64,000 bases of DNA from an uncultured Oscillospiraceae bacterium (GTDB lineage Bacteria; Bacillota; Clostridia; Oscillospirales; Oscillospiraceae), in the NCBI GenBank assembly GCA_902497145.1, contig CABVDR010000003.1, forward strand, positions 1-64,000. Reading direction: 5' to 3'. The notes below the pieces were generated by a model, which was not told the origin of the DNA, made no database searches, and saw only the letters and a list, made by a program, of their open reading frames with translations. The position numbers and the translations under genes are program-made. The stretch's first letter is position 1. Each line of letters opens with the position of its first letter. Below, piece after piece: positions 1 through 8,946 of the stretch.

Positions 1-2
1 CG

Positions 3-737
3 TTGGCGGGGCGGCCTATGGCACCCGCCTGCCGCAATCTGGCCTTTTCCGGCCCGCCGGGTACCGGTAAGAGCGTCACCGCCCGGCTGCTGGCCCAGAT
101 CCTCCGGGAGGAGGGGGTGGGCACCGGCCGGTTTGTGGAGGCGGGCCGGGAGCAGCTGGTAGGCACCTACCTGGGCCAGACTTCCCCAAAAGTGGCGGCC
201 TTATTTGAAAAGGCCCGGGGCGGCGTGCTGTTTATCGACGAGGCGGGTGCCCTGCTCAGCAGCCGGGACGATGATGCCTATGTGGTGGAGGCGGTCAATG
301 CCCTGGTGCGCCACATGGAGCTGCACCCGGAGACCCTGGTGATCTTTGCCACCTACCCCGGGGAGATGGAGCGGCTGCTCATCTCCAACCCCGGCCTGTC
401 CAGCCGGGTGGCCCAGGTGCTGGACTTTCCCGGCTATGACGACGAGACCCTGTGGAAGATTTTGGGGCACCTGGCGCGGCAGGACGGGTTTGCCCTGCCG
501 GAGGAGGGAAAAGCGGCCTGCCTGGATTTCTTTCAGCGGCTGCGCAGACAGAAGGGGGACTGCTTCGGCAATGGCCGGGAGGCCCGCCGCCTCTTTCAGG
601 GAGCGGTGGAGGAGATGGCCCTGCGCACCGCTGCCGGGGAGGGAGAGGACATCCTGAACGCCTCTGATCTGGAGCAGGCGGCCCGGCGGCTGCTCCAGGG
701 GGTGGAGAAAGAACCCCGGCGTACCATTGGCTTCTGA
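3..737 (+). CDS. AAA ATPase of the CbbX/SpoVK type (5' end outside window)
   Basis: C-terminal portion of an AAA+ ATPase; the frame is open to the window edge, so the N-terminus is missing and the TTG at base 3 is not a credible start. Visible motifs are Walker A GPPGTGKS (residues 17-24 of the visible part), Walker B FIDEAG (77-82), a sensor-1-like segment around FATYPGEM and an arginine-finger-like SSR in GLSSRVAQVLDF. The compact C-terminal lid (FGNGREARRLFQ) is typical of the CbbX/SpoVK/EccA-like branch, whose members remodel or activate partner proteins. No partner gene is visible here. A strong terminator follows directly. The family call is firm; the client protein is unknown. Confidence 0.8.
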   Translation: MAGRPMAPACRNLAFSGPPGTGKSVTARLLAQILREEGVGTGRFVEAGREQLVGTYLGQTSPKVAALFEKARGGVLFIDEAGALLSSRDDDAYVVEAVNALVRHMELHPETLVIFATYPGEMERLLISNPGLSSRVAQVLDFPGYDDETLWKILGHLARQDGFALPEEGKAACLDFFQRLRRQKGDCFGNGREARRLFQGAVEEMALRTAAGEGEDILNASDLEQAARRLLQGVEKEPRRTIGF

Positions 738-745
738 TTGACATC

Positions 746-791
746 AAAACAGGCACTTCCCCAGCAAGAGCTGAGGAAGTGCCTGTTTTTT
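746..791. terminator. Bidirectional intrinsic terminator
   Basis: Perfect 15-bp stem, 746-760 pairing with 775-789, with a T-run on the plus strand (to 791) and the complementary A-run on the other side. It serves the AAA ATPase gene and, on the minus strand, the convergent araR gene that ends at 812. Confidence 0.93.
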
Positions 792-811
792 GTGAATATG
801 GAGGAGAATGT

Positions 812-1882
812 TCAGCTGGTTTTCCGGGTGACCAAGGTCCAGGGGGCTAAAAGAGATTTGCCGCTGTGGCCGTTGAAGAGGCTGACCAGCAGCTCGGCGG
901 CCATGCGGCCCACATTGTAGTCCCCGTGGGACAGGGAGGTGATGGGCAGGATGGACAGCTCGCTGTATGGGCTGTTGTCGAAGCTGACCACGGCCACATC
1001 GTCCGGGATGCGCACCCCCTGGCTGAGCAGCAGGCTGACCAGGCGGGAGGCAATTTCATCGTTGTAGCAGACTACGGCAGTGCAGTTGTGCAGCACGTCG
1101 GCGGCCTGCTCCCAGGAGGTGTTGTCGGAGAGCAGATGCTCCTTGCTCTCGGTGTTATACCAAAAGACACGCTGATCCTCCAGGGGGAGACCTAAGTCCC
1201 GGAGCGCATCGGCGTAGCCGGCGTAGCGCTGCAGGCCCTGCTGGTCGTCGTTTTTAAAGATGCCGGCGATGAAGCGGTGCCCTTTTTTATATAAGTACTC
1301 CACCAGCTGGCGGCCGCCGCCGTAGTTGTCATCCAGCACCGACAGGCAGTCGGACAGCTCAGGATAGATGCCGTGCATAAAGACCATAGGTACGCCCCGG
1401 CTGATGAGCTTGCGGTACAGGTCCAGGTTGGGGTTGGGCAGGCCAGCCTTGGTACCCTCCACCAGGATGCCGTCTGGCAGCTCCCCGTCCAGCAGAGACT
1501 GAAGGATCCGCCGCTCGTTGGAGATCTGGTTCTGAGTGGCGTAGAGGGTGGGGGCGCTGTTGTTGGCGGACAGGACGTTCTCAATCTCCCGCAGGATGGA
1601 GGGGAAGATGTAATTACTAATATAAGTAGTAATGACCGCCACCGTGCGCCGGGGGGTATTGGGAGCTTCTTTGGTCTGGAGGATGTGGGAGCCGCTGCCC
1701 TGGCGGCGCTCAATCATGCCTTCGGAGGCCAGTACCGACAGCGCCTGACGCACGGTCTGGCGGCTGACATGAAAACGCTGACACAGAAGCTGCTCTGTGG
1801 GCAGGAGCATCCGCTTCTCGTACACGCCATCGAGAATATCGGTGCGAAGGGCGTCTGCCACTTGCTGGTATTTAGGCGCCAT
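812..1882 (-). CDS. araR: AraR-type transcriptional repressor (GntR HTH + LacI-like sugar-binding domain)
   Basis: 356 residues. The N-terminal 70 residues form a GntR winged helix (QVADALRTDILDG, SRQTVRQALSVLASEGMI, RRQGSG). The remainder is a LacI/periplasmic-binding-like effector domain (DGILVEGTKA, FIAGIFKNDDQQG, AVVCYNDEIASRLV). This chimeric layout is that of Bacillus subtilis AraR, which represses arabinose genes and is released by L-arabinose. The gene diverges from the transporter-araBAD unit, and AraR-box-like palindromes lie in the shared control region. The ATG at 1882 follows GGGGGAG. A related paralogue lies at 42161-43270. Identification as the arabinose repressor rests on architecture plus context. 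Confidence 0.9.
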   Translation of the reverse strand: MAPKYQQVADALRTDILDGVYEKRMLLPTEQLLCQRFHVSRQTVRQALSVLASEGMIERRQGSGSHILQTKEAPNTPRRTVAVITTYISNYIFPSILREIENVLSANNSAPTLYATQNQISNERRILQSLLDGELPDGILVEGTKAGLPNPNLDLYRKLISRGVPMVFMHGIYPELSDCLSVLDDNYGGGRQLVEYLYKKGHRFIAGIFKNDDQQGLQRYAGYADALRDLGLPLEDQRVFWYNTESKEHLLSDNTSWEQAADVLHNCTAVVCYNDEIASRLVSLLLSQGVRIPDDVAVVSFDNSPYSELSILPITSLSHGDYNVGRMAAELLVSLFNGHSGKSLLAPWTLVTRKTS

Positions 1883-1926
1883 ACTGTCTCCCCCTTTGCA
1901 AGGCGATCTGCCTGCTGGTTGACCTT

Positions 1927-1956
1927 AGCATAGCACACAGCGCAGGGGGATTTCAA
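1927..1956 (-). promoter_or_regulatory. araR promoter
   Basis: Reading the minus strand: -35 TTGAAA (1951-1956), 18-base spacer, -10 TATGCT (1927-1932). Transcription would start about 35-40 bases upstream of the araR ATG at 1882. Confidence 0.7.
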
Positions 1957-1986
1957 GGAGAAAGTGCAAATTTGACATTTCCAACA

Positions 1987-2002
1987 ATTTGTTCGTACTT
2001 AT
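1987..2002. promoter_or_regulatory. AraR-box-like operator near the araR promoter
   Basis: ATTTGTTCGTACTTAT resembles the B. subtilis AraR consensus ATTTGTACGTACAAAT, with the TTGT-CGTAC core intact. It lies just upstream of the araR promoter, which fits autoregulation. Operator function is inferred. Confidence 0.6.
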
Positions 2003-2339
2003 TTCGACAAAAAGGAAAAGTACAGAAACAGGGGAAATAGACGACGACATCTTTTAAGACAAATTTAAGGAAACAAAAGGAGAGAGAGGGTAAAAGTGTA
2101 TTGTAAAAAACAACAAGAAACACCGGGGGAAAATTTGGGAAAAGTTGATGTTTTGTTCATTCTCACCATTGAGAAGAAAGGGATATTGTGAAGAAATAAG
2201 CTGAAATTTCAGTGAAAATGTTTTGAAATTAAGAGAAATAAAGGGAGAAATAGAACGATTGGGAAAGATATATAAAATTGTACTGTGTTTCATGCCGATA
2301 TTTGACAAGATTTGTATTGTTTATACCGATAAAATTGAA

Positions 2340-2355
2340 ATTCATACGTATATAT
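2340..2355. promoter_or_regulatory. AraR-box-like operator abutting the operon promoter
   Basis: ATTCATACGTATATAT matches 12 of 16 positions of the B. subtilis AraR consensus and has a palindromic ATACGTAT centre. It ends two bases before the -35 element at 2358, where bound repressor would block RNA polymerase. Confidence 0.6.
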
Positions 2356-2357
2356 TA

Positions 2358-2387
2358 TTGACAATTGGACAAGTGCAGGGGTATACT
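2358..2387 (+). promoter_or_regulatory. Promoter of the arabinose transporter/araBAD operon
   Basis: -35 TTGACA (2358-2363), 18-base spacer, -10 TATACT (2382-2387). This is a near-consensus housekeeping promoter about 70 bases ahead of the binding-protein start. Confidence 0.8.
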
Positions 2388-2455
2388 CCAGACAAGAGGT
2401 TCCGGAAAGAGGATTCCGAACCGATTCAAATCTTATCAGAATGGAGCGATTTGAA

Positions 2456-3535
2456 ATGAAAAAGAAATGGTTGGCACTGACTCTTAGCCTTGCAATGACC
2501 CTGTCCCTGGCCGCCTGCGGCAGCACCGGCGGTACTTCCACTTCCGGCTCTGGTTCCGGCAGCGGCAGCGGCTCCGGCTCCGGCAGCAGCTCCGACGGCG
2601 ACCTGATCACCGTGGGCTTCGCTCAGGTGGGCCACGAGTCCGACTGGCGTACCGCTTCCACCGAGTCCGCCAAGGAAGTGTTCAGTGAGGAGAACGGCTA
2701 TGAGCTGCTCTTCAGCGACGCCGACAACGACTCTGCCGTGCAGCTGGAGGCCATCCGCGGCTTCATCCAGCAGGGCGTGGACTACATCATCGTAGATCCC
2801 ATCGTTTCCACCGGCTGGGACACCGTTCTGACCGAGTGTGAGGATGCCGGCATCCCCGTCATCGTCATTGACCGTACCATCGACGACTCCGACAAGTATG
2901 TGTCCTGGGTTGGCTCCGACTTTAAGACCGAGGGTCTCGCCTGCGGCGAGTGGCTGAAGGCTTACGCCGCTGCCAAGGGCATCAGCGAGATCAACGCCCT
3001 GGTCATCGAGGGCTCCACCGGTGCTTCCGCCACCATCGGCCGTACCGAGGGCTTCAAGGAAGTGGCTGACCGTGAGGGCTGGACCATCCTGGATTCCCAG
3101 AACGGCGACTTCACCGAGGCCGGCGGCCAGGAAGTCATGGAGTCCTACTGCCAGAGCTATGCTGGTCAGTTCAACGTGGTGATCTGCCAGAACGATAACG
3201 AGGCCTATGGCGCTATGACCGCTATGGATGCCGCCGGCGTGTCCTACGGCGTGGACGGCGACGTGATCATCGTCTCCTTCGACTCCAACAAGCCCGCTGT
3301 GCAGCACGTTCTGGACGGCAACATGAACGCTACCTTCGAGTGTAACCCCATGGCCGCTCCCTTCGTGGACGAGGTCATCAAGCAGCTGGAAGCCGGCGAG
3401 ACTCCTGAGAAGGAGATCTACATGGAGGAGTCCTGGTTCGCCGCTGAGGATCTGGTGACTGAGATCACTGTGAACGGCGAGACCATGCCCATCATCCAGG
3501 TGACCCAGGAGGTTCTGGACGCCCGTCCCTACTAA
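2456..3535 (+). CDS. Sugar ABC transporter substrate-binding lipoprotein, YtfQ-like
   Basis: 359 residues from the ATG at 2456, chosen because GGAG (2443-2446) lies 9 bases upstream; an in-frame ATG at 2441 overlaps that site. A lipoprotein signal (MKKKWLALTL...LAAC) gives lipidation at the Cys, followed by a Gly/Ser-rich tether. The mature part (TVGFAQVGHESDWR, QGVDYIIVDPIVSTGWDTVL, IPVIVIDRTID, SQNGDFTEAGGQEVMES) closely follows the family of E. coli YtfQ, the galactofuranose-binding protein; relatives also serve arabinose. With araBAD downstream and araR upstream, L-arabinose (possibly the furanose form) or an arabinoside is the likely ligand. A hairpin after the gene probably sets its higher expression. 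Confidence 0.88.
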   Translation: MKKKWLALTLSLAMTLSLAACGSTGGTSTSGSGSGSGSGSGSGSSSDGDLITVGFAQVGHESDWRTASTESAKEVFSEENGYELLFSDADNDSAVQLEAIRGFIQQGVDYIIVDPIVSTGWDTVLTECEDAGIPVIVIDRTIDDSDKYVSWVGSDFKTEGLACGEWLKAYAAAKGISEINALVIEGSTGASATIGRTEGFKEVADREGWTILDSQNGDFTEAGGQEVMESYCQSYAGQFNVVICQNDNEAYGAMTAMDAAGVSYGVDGDVIIVSFDSNKPAVQHVLDGNMNATFECNPMAAPFVDEVIKQLEAGETPEKEIYMEESWFAAEDLVTEITVNGETMPIIQVTQEVLDARPY

Positions 3536-3577
3536 TTCCTCCCCAATCGTGTGAGGAGGCCTTTATAAGGACCCCAC

Positions 3578-3615
3578 AGGGAGGACCCCATATCACACAA
3601 CATGGGGTCCTCCCT
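3578..3615 (+). terminator. Hairpin between binding-protein and ATPase genes
   Basis: Perfect 14-bp stem (3578-3591 with 3602-3615) and a 10-base loop, followed by only a weak T-rich stretch. It is probably a partial terminator or 3' stabilising element that raises binding-protein mRNA relative to the membrane components. Confidence 0.75.
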
Positions 3616-3657
3616 ATTTCATACCGAATTTCCGAAAAATGACAGAGGTGACGCGAC

Positions 3658-5181
3658 ATGGAAGACAACATTGTGCTGACGATGCGGGGAATCTGCATGA
3701 CCTTTCCCGGTGTCAAGGCGCTGGACAATGTGGACTTCACCCTGCGAAAGGGCGAGATCCACGCCCTGATGGGGGAAAACGGCGCGGGCAAGTCCACCCT
3801 CATCAAGTGTCTCACCGGCATTAACGACTTTGAGGCCGGCGAGATCCGGGTGAACGGCATCGAGGGGCCGGTGAAAAACCACTCCACTCTGGACGCGCAG
3901 AAGGTGGGCATCTCTACTGTATATCAGGAGGTCAACCTGTGTCCCAATCTGAGCGTGGCGGAGAACTTGTTCATCGGCCGGGAGCCCATGACTCCATTCC
4001 ACACCATCGACCGCCGGACGATGAACAAGAAAGCCGACGAGCTGGTCAAGCGGCTGGACATTAAGGTGGATGTGACCCAGAATCTGGAGAACTACTCCCT
4101 GGCCCTCCAGCAGATGATCGCCATCGCCCGGGCGGTGGACATGGACTGCAAGGCGCTGATTTTGGACGAGCCCACCTCCTCCCTGGACGACAGCGAGGTG
4201 GACAAGCTGTTCAAGATGATGCTCAGCCTGAAGGAGCATGGGGTAGGCATCGTGTTCGTCACCCACTTCCTGGAGCAGGTGTATGCCGTGTGCGACCGCA
4301 TCACCGTGCTGCGCAACGGTACCCTGGTGGGCGAGTACCCTGTGGCGGAACTGCCCCGGGTGAAACTGGTGGCCGCCATGATGGGCAAGGACTTTGACGA
4401 CCTGGCCTCCATCAAGCCCGAGGGCTTCTCCTATGACGCGGATGCTCCTCTGGAGATCTCCGCCCGGGGCCTGAGCCACAAAGGAACCATCAAGCCCTTT
4501 GACCTGGACATCCACAAGGGCGAGGTCATCGGCCTGACCGGCCTGCTGGGCTCCGGCCGCAGCGAGCTGGCCCGGTCCATCTACGGTGCCGACAAGGCCC
4601 AGACCGGCACCCTGAAGGTGGAGGGCAAGGAGGTCAAGATCAACCAGCCCATCGACGCCATGAACCTGGGCATGGGCCTGCTGCCAGACGACCGGAAGGC
4701 AGAGGGCATTATCGGCGACCTGTCCGTGCGGGAGAACATCATCCTGGCCCTCCAGGCCAAGCGGGGGATGTTCAAGCAGCTGTCCCGGGCTAAGCAGGAG
4801 GAGATCGCCGACCGCTACATCGATCTGCTCCAGATCAAGACCGCCAGCCGGGAGACCCCCATCAAGCAGCTCTCCGGCGGCAACCAGCAGAAGGCCATCC
4901 TGGCCCGGTGGCTGGCCACCGACCCCAACTTCCTGATCCTGGACGAGCCCACCCGCGGCATCGACATCGGGACCAAGACCGAGATCCAAAAACTGATTGT
5001 CCAGCTGGCCAGCGAGGGTAAGAGCATCATGTTCATCTCCTCTGAGATTGAGGAGATGCTCCGTACCTGCAACCGCATGGCCGTCCTCCGGGACGGCGCC
5101 AAGGTGGGCGAGCTGGACGGCGAGCTGACCCAGGAGCGGGTCATGGCCGCCATCGCGGGAGGTGCAAGCGAGAATGAGTAA
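3658..5181 (+). CDS. Sugar ABC transporter ATP-binding protein, two fused ABC domains (YtfR/AraG-like)
   Basis: 507 residues: two ABC modules in tandem, as in monosaccharide importers (AraG, RbsA, YtfR). The first module has Walker A GENGAGKST and Walker B LILDEPTSSL. The second has the usual divergent P-loop GLLGSGRSELA, signature LSGGNQQK and Walker B LILDEPTRGID. It energises import through the two permeases that follow. The ATG at 3658 is preceded by GAGGTGA. The 3' end overlaps the permease start at 5174, implying translational coupling. Confidence 0.95.
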   Translation: MEDNIVLTMRGICMTFPGVKALDNVDFTLRKGEIHALMGENGAGKSTLIKCLTGINDFEAGEIRVNGIEGPVKNHSTLDAQKVGISTVYQEVNLCPNLSVAENLFIGREPMTPFHTIDRRTMNKKADELVKRLDIKVDVTQNLENYSLALQQMIAIARAVDMDCKALILDEPTSSLDDSEVDKLFKMMLSLKEHGVGIVFVTHFLEQVYAVCDRITVLRNGTLVGEYPVAELPRVKLVAAMMGKDFDDLASIKPEGFSYDADAPLEISARGLSHKGTIKPFDLDIHKGEVIGLTGLLGSGRSELARSIYGADKAQTGTLKVEGKEVKINQPIDAMNLGMGLLPDDRKAEGIIGDLSVRENIILALQAKRGMFKQLSRAKQEEIADRYIDLLQIKTASRETPIKQLSGGNQQKAILARWLATDPNFLILDEPTRGIDIGTKTEIQKLIVQLASEGKSIMFISSEIEEMLRTCNRMAVLRDGAKVGELDGELTQERVMAAIAGGASENE

Positions 5182-6250
5182 ACTGAAAAAACTCACCAAA
5201 CAGCAGCTGTTCCTGCCCATCTTCTGTATGCTGCTGGTGCTGTGTGTCAACATCGTCTACGATGTGTCCCAGGGGCGGGACTTTTACGACTTCTTCAAGA
5301 TCTACATCCAGAATGAAGCCCTCAACGGCCGTATCATCAACATCCTCAACCGCGGCAGCGAGGTGGCCATCCTGGCCATCGGCATGACCCTGGTGGTTTC
5401 CTCCTCGGCCGGTACGGATATCTCCGTGGGCTCCGTCATGGCCCTGAGCGCCGGCGTGTGCTGTACCCTGCTGGCCGGCGCCGCCGCCCCCCAGGCCACC
5501 GAGCTGGCCGTGCCCCTCATCGTGGGTGTGCTGGCTGCCCTGATCATGGGCTGCATCTGCGGCGCTTTCAACGGCGCCCTGGTGGCTTACCTAAATATCC
5601 AGCCCATGGTGGCAACTCTGATTTTGTGGACCGCCGCCCGAGCCATCGGCCTGCTGGTGTGCAACAACCTGATCGTCTATGTGCGCAACGATGCCTTTGC
5701 CGTGTTCGGCGGCTACATCGGCCCTGTGCCCACTCCCATCATCATCGCGGCCATCTGCATCGCCGTGATTACCGTTGTACTTAAGAAAAGCGCCATGGGT
5801 ATGTACATCCAGTCCGTGGGCATCAACCGGAAGGCCAGCCGCATCGCCGGTCTGAACTCCCAGAAGATTATCTTCCTGTGCTATGTGCTGTGCGGCCTGT
5901 GCGCCGGCATCGCGGGCCTGGTGGCCTCCTCCCGGATCACCAGCGCCGACACCAACAACATCGGCCTGAACTATGAGCTGGACGCTATCCTGGCGGTGGC
6001 GCTGGGCGGCAACAGCCTGGCCGGCGGCCGCTTCAATCTGGCCGGTTCCATCATCGGCGCTTACACCATCCAGGCCATTACCACCACCATGTACAACCTG
6101 GGCGTGTCCAGCGCCGTCAACCCGGTGTTCAAAGCTGTCATCGTAATTATCATCGTGGCCGTCCAGGCGCCTCCCGTGAAGGCCTACTTTAAGAAGTTGT
6201 CTGCCAAGAAGCAGGCGGAGAAAGAGGTAAAGGGGGCGGTGAGCGTATGA
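5174..6250 (+). CDS. Sugar ABC transporter permease, YtfT-like
   Basis: 358 residues. The ATG at 5174 is preferred over the upstream GTG at 5162 because GGGAGGTG (5157-5164) then sits 9 bases away. This is a hydrophobic BPD_transp_2/RbsC-family permease with about nine membrane segments and the family motif ALGGNSLAGGRFNLAGSIIGA. A second, different permease follows with an ATGA overlap, so the importer has two distinct membrane subunits, as in E. coli YtfT plus YjfF. Confidence 0.9.
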   Translation: MSKLKKLTKQQLFLPIFCMLLVLCVNIVYDVSQGRDFYDFFKIYIQNEALNGRIINILNRGSEVAILAIGMTLVVSSSAGTDISVGSVMALSAGVCCTLLAGAAAPQATELAVPLIVGVLAALIMGCICGAFNGALVAYLNIQPMVATLILWTAARAIGLLVCNNLIVYVRNDAFAVFGGYIGPVPTPIIIAAICIAVITVVLKKSAMGMYIQSVGINRKASRIAGLNSQKIIFLCYVLCGLCAGIAGLVASSRITSADTNNIGLNYELDAILAVALGGNSLAGGRFNLAGSIIGAYTIQAITTTMYNLGVSSAVNPVFKAVIVIIIVAVQAPPVKAYFKKLSAKKQAEKEVKGAVSV

Positions 6251-7293
6251 AGGCGGCAAACGCGCTGAAAGAACGGAAAAAGATGAACAGCAACACCACC
6301 CTGCTGCTCATCACCATTGTACTGTTTGTGCTTCTGTACGCGGCGGGCTGTGTGGCCTACGCCAGCAAGGGCTTTACCACCGTACAGACCTTTTTGAACG
6401 TATTCCGCAGCAACGCGGGCCTCATCTGTGTGGCCTGCGGCATGACCTGCGTCATGCTCACTGGCGGCATCGACATCTCCGTGGGCTCTCTCATCGCCAT
6501 GGACTGTATGATCATCGCCTTCGGTCTGAATAACTGGGGCTGGGCCAGCGCCCCCACCATCATCCTGCTGGTGCTGGCCATCGGCATTGTGTTCGGCCTG
6601 GTCCAGGGCTTCTGTGTGGGCTACCTGGAGATTCAGCCCTTCATCGTCACCATGGCGGGCATGTTCTTTGCCCGGGGCATGACGGCGGTCATCTCCACCG
6701 ACCAGCTCTCCATCACCGCCGAGGCCGACCAGACCTTCTATGACATGGCCAACTACCGCATCTACCTGCCCTTCGGCGGCACCGTCAATAAGGCCGGCAA
6801 GCTGATCATGCCCTATGTGGGCATCGGCGTGGTCATCGCCCTGGTGGTGCTGGTAATCATCTTCCTGATGCTCCGCTACACCAAGTTTGGCCGGGCTTTG
6901 TACGCCGTGGGCGGCAGCGAGCAGTCCGCGGCCATGATGGGCCTGGACGTGAAGAAGACCAAGATGAAAGCCTATGTTCTCTCCTCCTTCCTGTGCTCCA
7001 TCGGCGGCATCTGCTACTGCATGAACACCATGTCCGCCAGCGTAAACCAGGCCAGCGGCCTGGAGATGGACGCTATCGCCTCCTCCGTCATCGGCGGCAC
7101 CCTGCTCACCGGCGGCGTGGGCAACGTGATCGGCACCCTGTTCGGCGTGCTCATCAACGGCACCATCTCCTCCATTGTCCAGTTCAACGGCAAGCTGGCC
7201 TCTTCCTGGCCCAATGTGCTCACCGCTGCCCTGCTGTGCTTCTTCATTATCCTGCAGAGCATCTTCGCCAAGATCAAGGATAAGAACAAATAA
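6247..7293 (+). CDS. Sugar ABC transporter permease, YjfF-like
   Basis: 348 residues with multiple membrane segments. Family motifs are GMTCVMLTGGIDISVGSLIA and the later VIGGTLLTGGVGNVIGTLFG (RbsC/YjfF family). Its start overlaps the previous stop (ATGA), and the kinase gene follows after 15 bases with AAAGGAGG, so the unit is one operon. It presumably pairs with the preceding permease as a heterodimeric channel. Confidence 0.9.
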   Translation: MKAANALKERKKMNSNTTLLLITIVLFVLLYAAGCVAYASKGFTTVQTFLNVFRSNAGLICVACGMTCVMLTGGIDISVGSLIAMDCMIIAFGLNNWGWASAPTIILLVLAIGIVFGLVQGFCVGYLEIQPFIVTMAGMFFARGMTAVISTDQLSITAEADQTFYDMANYRIYLPFGGTVNKAGKLIMPYVGIGVVIALVVLVIIFLMLRYTKFGRALYAVGGSEQSAAMMGLDVKKTKMKAYVLSSFLCSIGGICYCMNTMSASVNQASGLEMDAIASSVIGGTLLTGGVGNVIGTLFGVLINGTISSIVQFNGKLASSWPNVLTAALLCFFIILQSIFAKIKDKNK

Positions 7294-7308
7294 AGGAGGC
7301 CCATTTCC

Positions 7309-8895
7309 ATGGAAATCAAGGAACAAATTGTCCGGGGACAGTGCTGCCTGGGCATCGAGCTGGGCTCCACCCGGATCAAGGCGGTGCTCATCGGTGCGGA
7401 CCACGCCCCCATTGCCTCCGGCGACTACGGCTGGGAAAACCGGCTGGAGGGGGGTTACTGGACCTACCACATGGAGGACGTGTGGACCGGATTGCAGACG
7501 GCCTATGCCAATCTGAAAGAAGATGTCAAGAGCCGCTACGGCGTGGAGCTCACCGCCCTGAAGGCCATGGGCTTTTCCGCCATGATGCACGGCTACTTGC
7601 CTTTGGACGGGGCCGGGGAGCTGCTGGTCCCCTTCCGCACCTGGCGCAACACCACCACCGGCCAGGCGGCTGCGGCCCTCACGGAGTGCTTCTCCTTCAA
7701 CATCCCCCAGCGCTGGTCCATTGCCCACCTCTACCAGGCCATGCTCAACGGGGAGGAGCATGTGAAGGACATTGTCTACCTCACTACCCTGGCCGGCTAC
7801 GTCCACTATAAGCTCACCGGCCGCAAGGTGCTGGGCGTGGGCGAGGCCAGCGGCATGTTCCCCATCGACAGCAAGACCCGGGACTACGACCAGGGTATGA
7901 TGGACTCCTTTGACGCTCTGGCGGCCCAGATGGGCTATCCCTGGAAGCTGCGGGACATCCTGCCCCAGGTGCTGTGTGCAGGAGAAGAGGCTGGCACCCT
8001 CACGGAGGAGGGGGCCAAGCTGCTGGATCCCACCGGTTCCCTAAAACCCGGCGTGCCTCTGGCACCTCCCGAGGGCGACGCGGGCACCGGCATGGCGGCC
8101 ACCAACGCCGTGGCCATGCGCACCGGCAATGTGTCCGCCGGCACCAGCGTGTTTGCCATGATCGTGCTGGAAAAGCCCCTGTCCAAGGTCTACCCGGAGA
8201 TCGACATGGTCACCACCCCCGACGGGGCTGCGGTGGCTATGGTCCACTGCAACAACTGCACCAATGAAATTAACGCCTGGGCTCAGGTGTTCAAGGGCTT
8301 TTTGGAGGCCCTGGGCCAGAAGCCCGACATGAACCAGATCTTTACCGCCATGTTCCAGTCGGCCCAGGCGGGGCAGGCGGACGGCGGCGGTCTGATGCTG
8401 TATAACTACCTGTCTGGCGAGCCCATCACCAACCTGGAGGAGGGACGGCCTCTGCTGGCCCGGACCCCGGAGGCGGTGCTGAACTTCCCCAACTTCATGC
8501 GGGTCCAGCTCTACTCCGCCCTGGCCACTTTAAAAATCGGCCTGGACATCCTCAGCCAGGAGCAGGTAAAGGTAGACCGGCTGCTGGGCCACGGGGGCTT
8601 CTTCAAGACCCCGGTGGTGGGCCAGAAGATCCTGGCCGCGGCGGCGGGCGCCCCGGTGTCCGTCATGAAGACCGCCGGCGAGGGCGGCCCCTGGGGCATG
8701 GCCCTGCTGTGTGCCTACATGGTTGGCCGGGACGAGGGCGAGAGCCTGGAGCACTATCTGGACCACAAGGTGTTTGCCGGCCAGGAGGTGTCCACCCAGG
8801 CCCCCGAGGCGGCGGACCAAGAGGGCTTTGCCCAGTTCCTCACCCACTATACCCAGGCTCTGGCCGTGGAGCGTTCCGCGGTGGAGCACCTGTAA
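7309..8895 (+). CDS. araB: FGGY-family carbohydrate kinase, probable L-ribulokinase
   Basis: 528 residues, FGGY/actin-like ATPase fold. The N-terminal phosphate motif is [15 protein letters not shown], the substrate domain includes WRNTTT, and the C-terminal half has [15 protein letters not shown] and [13 protein letters not shown]. It lies directly upstream of araA and araD, so phosphorylation of L-ribulose is the natural role. It belongs to a clostridial FGGY group divergent from E. coli AraB, so the substrate is assigned mainly from the neighbourhood. AAAGGAGG precedes the ATG. Confidence 0.82.
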   Translation: MEIKEQIVRGQCCLGIELGSTRIKAVLIGADHAPIASGDYGWENRLEGGYWTYHMEDVWTGLQTAYANLKEDVKSRYGVELTALKAMGFSAMMHGYLPLDGAGELLVPFRTWRNTTTGQAAAALTECFSFNIPQRWSIAHLYQAMLNGEEHVKDIVYLTTLAGYVHYKLTGRKVLGVGEASGMFPIDSKTRDYDQGMMDSFDALAAQMGYPWKLRDILPQVLCAGEEAGTLTEEGAKLLDPTGSLKPGVPLAPPEGDAGTGMAATNAVAMRTGNVSAGTSVFAMIVLEKPLSKVYPEIDMVTTPDGAAVAMVHCNNCTNEINAWAQVFKGFLEALGQKPDMNQIFTAMFQSAQAGQADGGGLMLYNYLSGEPITNLEEGRPLLARTPEAVLNFPNFMRVQLYSALATLKIGLDILSQEQVKVDRLLGHGGFFKTPVVGQKILAAAAGAPVSVMKTAGEGGPWGMALLCAYMVGRDEGESLEHYLDHKVFAGQEVSTQAPEAADQEGFAQFLTHYTQALAVERSAVEHL

Positions 8896-8946
8896 AAACG
8901 AGACAACGCAGCGCCGCAAAGCGGCTTTGAGATGGAGGTAATTCTC

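Larger units (their letters stand above)
1883..2455. promoter_or_regulatory. AT-rich divergent control region between araR and the arabinose transporter operon
   Basis: 573 bases without a credible gene, much richer in A/T than the flanks. It carries the araR promoter (minus strand), two AraR-box-like palindromes and the operon promoter (listed separately). A further half-box-like ATTTGTA lies at 2310-2316. The stretch 2010-2300 shows no convincing coding or structural signal. Confidence 0.7.
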
